DNA of 7,739 bases, from positions 1-7,739 of the forward strand of contig JAXMLA010000024.1 of assembly GCA_034370465.1 (NCBI GenBank), in the 5' to 3' direction. Source of the DNA: UBA2197 sp034370465 (GTDB taxonomy: Bacteria; Desulfobacterota; Desulfuromonadia; Desulfuromonadales; UBA2197). Below, one piece after another: positions 6,250-7,739 of this stretch. Each line of letters starts with the position of its first letter. The stretch's first letter is position 1. A program made the position numbers and the translations under genes. The notes below the pieces were generated by a model that saw nothing but the letters and a program-made list of their open reading frames with translations, was not told the origin of the DNA and made no database searches.

Positions 6250-6606
6250 TTAATGGGTCGGGAGGAGAGATTGTGCCGCCCCATGCAGCCGTTTATCAAG
6301 TGTCCAGAGGGGGATTCTGCTGAGCATGGAGGACATGAGAAGATGAATATCGATATAGCCCAGCCCTTTTCCCATCAACTGGTGGTCATGAATGAATTGA
6401 AGCACCTCGTCATCCTCTGCGCTGGCTGCCATCGGCAGGTTTTGCAGGAGGGCCAGTATTTCACCCCGGTTTTTGAGATTTCCGCAGGCGAGTTCACCAA
6501 TAATGAAGGGGTGACAAAGAACCTGCCCGTCGATCAAGAGGGTTTCAAGTCCGATTGTCCCGGAGCGTAAATGTTCGACCCAGACCGACGTATCGACCAG
6601 AATCAT
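6250..6606 (-). CDS. vapC: VapC PIN-domain ribonuclease toxin
   Basis: This is the 118-residue toxin of a type II toxin-antitoxin module; PIN-domain VapC proteins cut RNA (often tRNA or rRNA) using Mg2+. The fold is recognisable from MILVDTSVWVEHLR at the N-terminus, with acidic active-site residues D5, E38 (in IIGELACG), D86 (in YIDIHLL) and D104 (in TLDKRL). All four expected acidic positions are present and the length is normal, so the toxin looks intact. It starts 1 bp after the vapB stop (TGA-G-ATG) with GAGGGG inside the vapB 3' end as ribosome site, so toxin translation is coupled to antitoxin. Target RNA cannot be told from sequence. Confidence 0.92.
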   Translation of the reverse strand: MILVDTSVWVEHLRSGTIGLETLLIDGQVLCHPFIIGELACGNLKNRGEILALLQNLPMAASAEDDEVLQFIHDHQLMGKGLGYIDIHLLMSSMLSRIPLWTLDKRLHGAAQSLLPTH

Positions 6607-6607
6607 C

Positions 6608-6805
6608 TCACATCCCCTCAGTACTTCTTCGCGGGATCATTTCCAGATTCTTTTCCGTCCCTGCCAATCCCGCCAGTCGCTTCGCGCTCTCCCTGGCAAT
6701 CAATGCTTGTAACCCCAATCTGACCAGAGAGGTTTTTTCCGTGATACCTGTCAGTTTCGCGGCTTTTTCAAGCAGATTGTCTTCGATATTGAGGGTGGTT
6801 CGCAT
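6608..6805 (-). CDS. vapB: VapB antitoxin
   Basis: This 65-residue antitoxin neutralises the adjacent VapC and, as a complex, represses its own operon. The start MRTTLNIEDNLLEKAAKLTG and the following TEKTSLVRLGLQALIARES (22-40) are typical of the VapB group with an N-terminal ribbon-helix-helix-like DNA-binding part. The C-terminal part, ending in PRR at 58-60, is the likely VapC-binding tail. I chose the ATG at 6805 because AAGGAG lies 7 nt before it and the family normally begins MRTTL; an upstream in-frame start at 6826 would add MRTRRPA and overlap the probable operator. Divergent from parDE across 172 bp. Confidence 0.9.
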   Translation of the reverse strand: MRTTLNIEDNLLEKAAKLTGITEKTSLVRLGLQALIARESAKRLAGLAGTEKNLEMIPRRSTEGM

Positions 6806-6822
6806 GGCTGGTCTCCTTGTGC

Positions 6823-6840
6823 GCATAATTGATATGCATA
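6823..6840 (-). promoter_or_regulatory. Candidate VapB operator
   Basis: Just upstream of vapB lie the inverted repeat GCATA-ATTGA-TATGC (6823-6837) and an overlapping 8-bp palindrome TATGCATA (6833-6840). Short palindromes next to the start are typical VapBC autorepression sites. A TTGACA is present further upstream (6869-6864, minus strand), but no convincing -10 sits at the right spacing, so the promoter itself is unresolved. Confidence 0.35.
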
Positions 6841-6916
6841 AGGATGTATTAGTTGAATGTATCTGTCAAGGGGGCGGCGGCCTGAACACCACTGGCGCCT
6901 TTGATGGCTTACCGTC

Positions 6917-6943
6917 TTGATCTATACCAATAAATATTATAAT
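6917..6943 (+). promoter_or_regulatory. Probable parDE promoter with repeat elements
   Basis: A perfect TATAAT (6938-6943) lies 15 bp after TTGATC (6917-6922) in an AT-rich patch. Transcription would begin near 6950, about 28 nt before parD. Repeats flank it: TGATGG (6902-6907) is the inverse of CCATCA (6950-6955), and ATCT-ATACC (6920-6928) recurs as ATCTGATACC (6942-6951). These could be the binding sites for ParD autorepression. Confidence 0.5.
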
Positions 6944-6977
6944 CTGATACCATCATGGCATTTCTGGAGGTTAGACT

Positions 6978-7220
6978 ATGCAAAAAAATACCAGCGTCAC
7001 GCTCGGCTCGCACTACGAAAAATTCATTACTCAGCAGGTCGCCCAAGGTCGTTTTTGTTCAGCAAGCGAAGCGATACGGGCCGGGTTACGGCTTCTGGAA
7101 GAACGTGAAACCAAACTTTCCTTGTTGCGTCGTGCTCTTGTTGAGGGGGAAGAAAGCGGCACAGCTGATTATTCTCTGAAGGGCTTGATCGAGGAGATGG
7201 ACGGCGATGGTTTCAACTGA
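6978..7220 (+). CDS. parD: ParD ribbon-helix-helix antitoxin
   Basis: This 80-residue antitoxin binds the ParE toxin encoded next and represses the operon. The N-terminal ribbon-helix-helix is visible as NTSVTLGSHYEKFITQQV (4-21) and the helix SASEAIRAGLRLLEERE (28-44), a standard ParD/CopG-like motif. The acidic C-terminal half (about 47-80) is the expected toxin-binding tail. ATG 6978 is preceded by GGAGG at 7 nt. The stop shares one base with the parE start (TGATG). The length is normal and it looks intact. Confidence 0.92.
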   Translation: MQKNTSVTLGSHYEKFITQQVAQGRFCSASEAIRAGLRLLEERETKLSLLRRALVEGEESGTADYSLKGLIEEMDGDGFN

Positions 7221-7543
7221 TGCCAACCTTTACCCTCACGAACAAGGCCATGGCCGATTTAAAAGATATTGGTCGCTACACTCTGGAACATTGGGGACGC
7301 GAACAGCGCAATCTTTATCTAGGAATGCTGGATGCGTCCTTTGCGCAACTGGCCGCTAATCCACTGACCGGCAAGGATTGCAGCGATATTCGGAACGGCT
7401 ACCGAAAATTCAACGCTGGCAGTCACGTGATCTTTTATCGCCAAAAGTCCGGCGATGCGATAGAAATTGTTCGTATTTTGCACGGACATATGGACTGTGA
7501 GCCGCGGCTTTGCCCTGATCTATTCTTTCAGCCTGGGCAATGA
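7220..7543 (+). CDS. parE: ParE toxin (RelE/ParE superfamily) with an abnormal C-terminal tail
   Basis: ParE toxins act on DNA gyrase and block replication. The 107-residue product shows the ParE pattern: TLTNKAMADLKDIGRYTLEHWG (5-26), LAANPLTGKDCSDIRNGYRKF (44-64), the GSHVIFYR strand (67-74) and IEIVRILHGHMDCEPRL (81-97). Family members usually stop a residue or two after the MDxExHL-like end, here MDCEPRL at 91-97. This frame instead runs ten codons further (98-107), into DNA that is the antisense strand of the truncated gene on the right. The original stop therefore seems to have been lost at a junction near 7498-7513. Translation is coupled to parD by the TGATG overlap, and no strong separate ribosome site is seen. 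The core appears intact; whether the tail affects activity is unknown. Confidence 0.9.
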   Translation: MPTFTLTNKAMADLKDIGRYTLEHWGREQRNLYLGMLDASFAQLAANPLTGKDCSDIRNGYRKFNAGSHVIFYRQKSGDAIEIVRILHGHMDCEPRLCPDLFFQPGQ

Positions 7544-7598
7544 GGTCGGCAAAAAACTCTTCTTCCGTCTCAATTTTTACTTTGAAATCCCTGTTCAT
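7410..7598 (-). pseudogene. Truncated wHTH/antitoxin-like gene fused to antisense of parE
   Basis: An ATG at 7598 sits 6 nt after AGGAGGAGG, the strongest ribosome site in the window, and begins MNRDFKVKIETEEEFFADLI. The opening 30 or so residues, including the EEEFF..... AERIDQG segment, look like the N-terminus of winged-helix putative antitoxins of the TumA/HVO_A0114 kind. From about residue 31 the frame is simply the complement of parE and ends at a stop at 7410, giving a 62-residue chimera. The best reading is that recombination bringing in parDE removed the rest of this gene. Alternatively it is a genuine short protein of unknown family. It follows the upstream partial gene by 16 bp and would be cotranscribed with it. 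Confidence 0.5.
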
Positions 7599-7614
7599 TC
7601 GATACCTCCTCCTT

Positions 7615-7739
7615 TTAAACTGCAACCTCCAGCCTGAAGCCATCGTAGTCCAATCTCGGGGCTTTATTCTTGCCGTGTTTTTCCATTTCAATCAGATCCA
7701 TCTCCAGCAGGACTTTGACATCTTCCGAGATGTTTTTCA
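7615..7739 (-). CDS. C-terminal end of a winged-helix DNA-binding/TumA-like protein (partial)
   Basis: Only the last 40 residues are inside the window. They read KNISEDVKVLLEMDLIEMEK, then a basic turn (HGKNKAPR) and a final strand DYDGFRLEVAV before TAA. An alpha-helix followed by a two-stranded wing is typical of the recognition helix and wing of small winged-helix regulators and of TumA-like putative antitoxins. The stop lies 16 bp before the ATG of the truncated gene, so the two form one transcript that points at the 3' end of parE. Domain call is from a short fragment and is tentative. Confidence 0.55.
   Translation of the reverse strand, partial: KNISEDVKVLLEMDLIEMEKHGKNKAPRLDYDGFRLEVAV

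Noticed and set aside
6806..6826. Upstream VapB start adding MRTRRPA
   Set aside because: The ATG at 6805 has an AAGGAG at 7 nt and the usual family start. The upstream start lies inside the probable operator.
7599..7691. Upstream 31-residue extension of the truncated minus-strand gene
   Set aside because: It overlaps, in another frame, the end of the winged-helix protein and bypasses the very strong ribosome site before the ATG at 7598.
1..7739. CRISPR array, tRNA, rRNA or insertion sequence
   Set aside because: No regularly spaced repeats, no tRNA-like cloverleaf and no transposase or terminal inverted repeats were seen on either strand.

Overview
The window most resembles a Desulfuromonadales/Geobacter-type anaerobic, metal- or sulfur-respiring bacterium. 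This rests on a tetraheme cytochrome / four-cluster ferredoxin / NrfD gene trio like the Geobacter Cbc menaquinol-oxidoreductase complexes, dense GC-rich protein coding, and no CRISPR or RNA genes. The lineage is an inference from gene content, not from a marker gene.

Layout, left to right. Positions 1-934 (minus) hold an E. coli-type CorA Mg2+ channel that lacks only its last few residues at the window edge. It has a good sigma70-like promoter, and its leader of about 110 nt can fold into a long hairpin and contains a 28-codon open frame. Positions 1089-3597 (minus) are a tight three-gene operon in the order tetraheme cytochrome c (GTG start), Tat-exported Fe-S protein, NrfD-type membrane protein. 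Its own promoter lies at about 3690-3717. Positions 3723-5459 (minus) encode a large radical SAM protein with an N-terminal B12-binding-like domain and a C-terminal cysteine cluster. Positions 5545-6204 (minus) encode YciH (SUI1/eIF1-like) and a DUF2277 protein.

From about 6250 to the right edge the character changes to an accessory toxin-antitoxin patch of somewhat lower GC. A vapBC module (minus) and a parDE module (plus) sit back to back over a shared regulatory region of about 170 bp. Right of parE is the start of a truncated gene with a very strong ribosome binding site, and then the C-terminal end of a winged-helix/TumA-like protein (both minus). The last ten codons of parE run into the antisense strand of the truncated gene, so this looks like a recombination or insertion scar.

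How the genes work together: the trio probably moves electrons from menaquinol through NrfD and the Fe-S protein to the periplasmic-facing tetraheme cytochrome and on to other cytochromes, with no molybdopterin catalytic subunit present. CorA, YciH, DUF2277 and the radical SAM gene are housekeeping or unassigned neighbours. I found no wholly new system. The most interesting signals are the structured corA leader and the mosaic toxin-antitoxin boundary.
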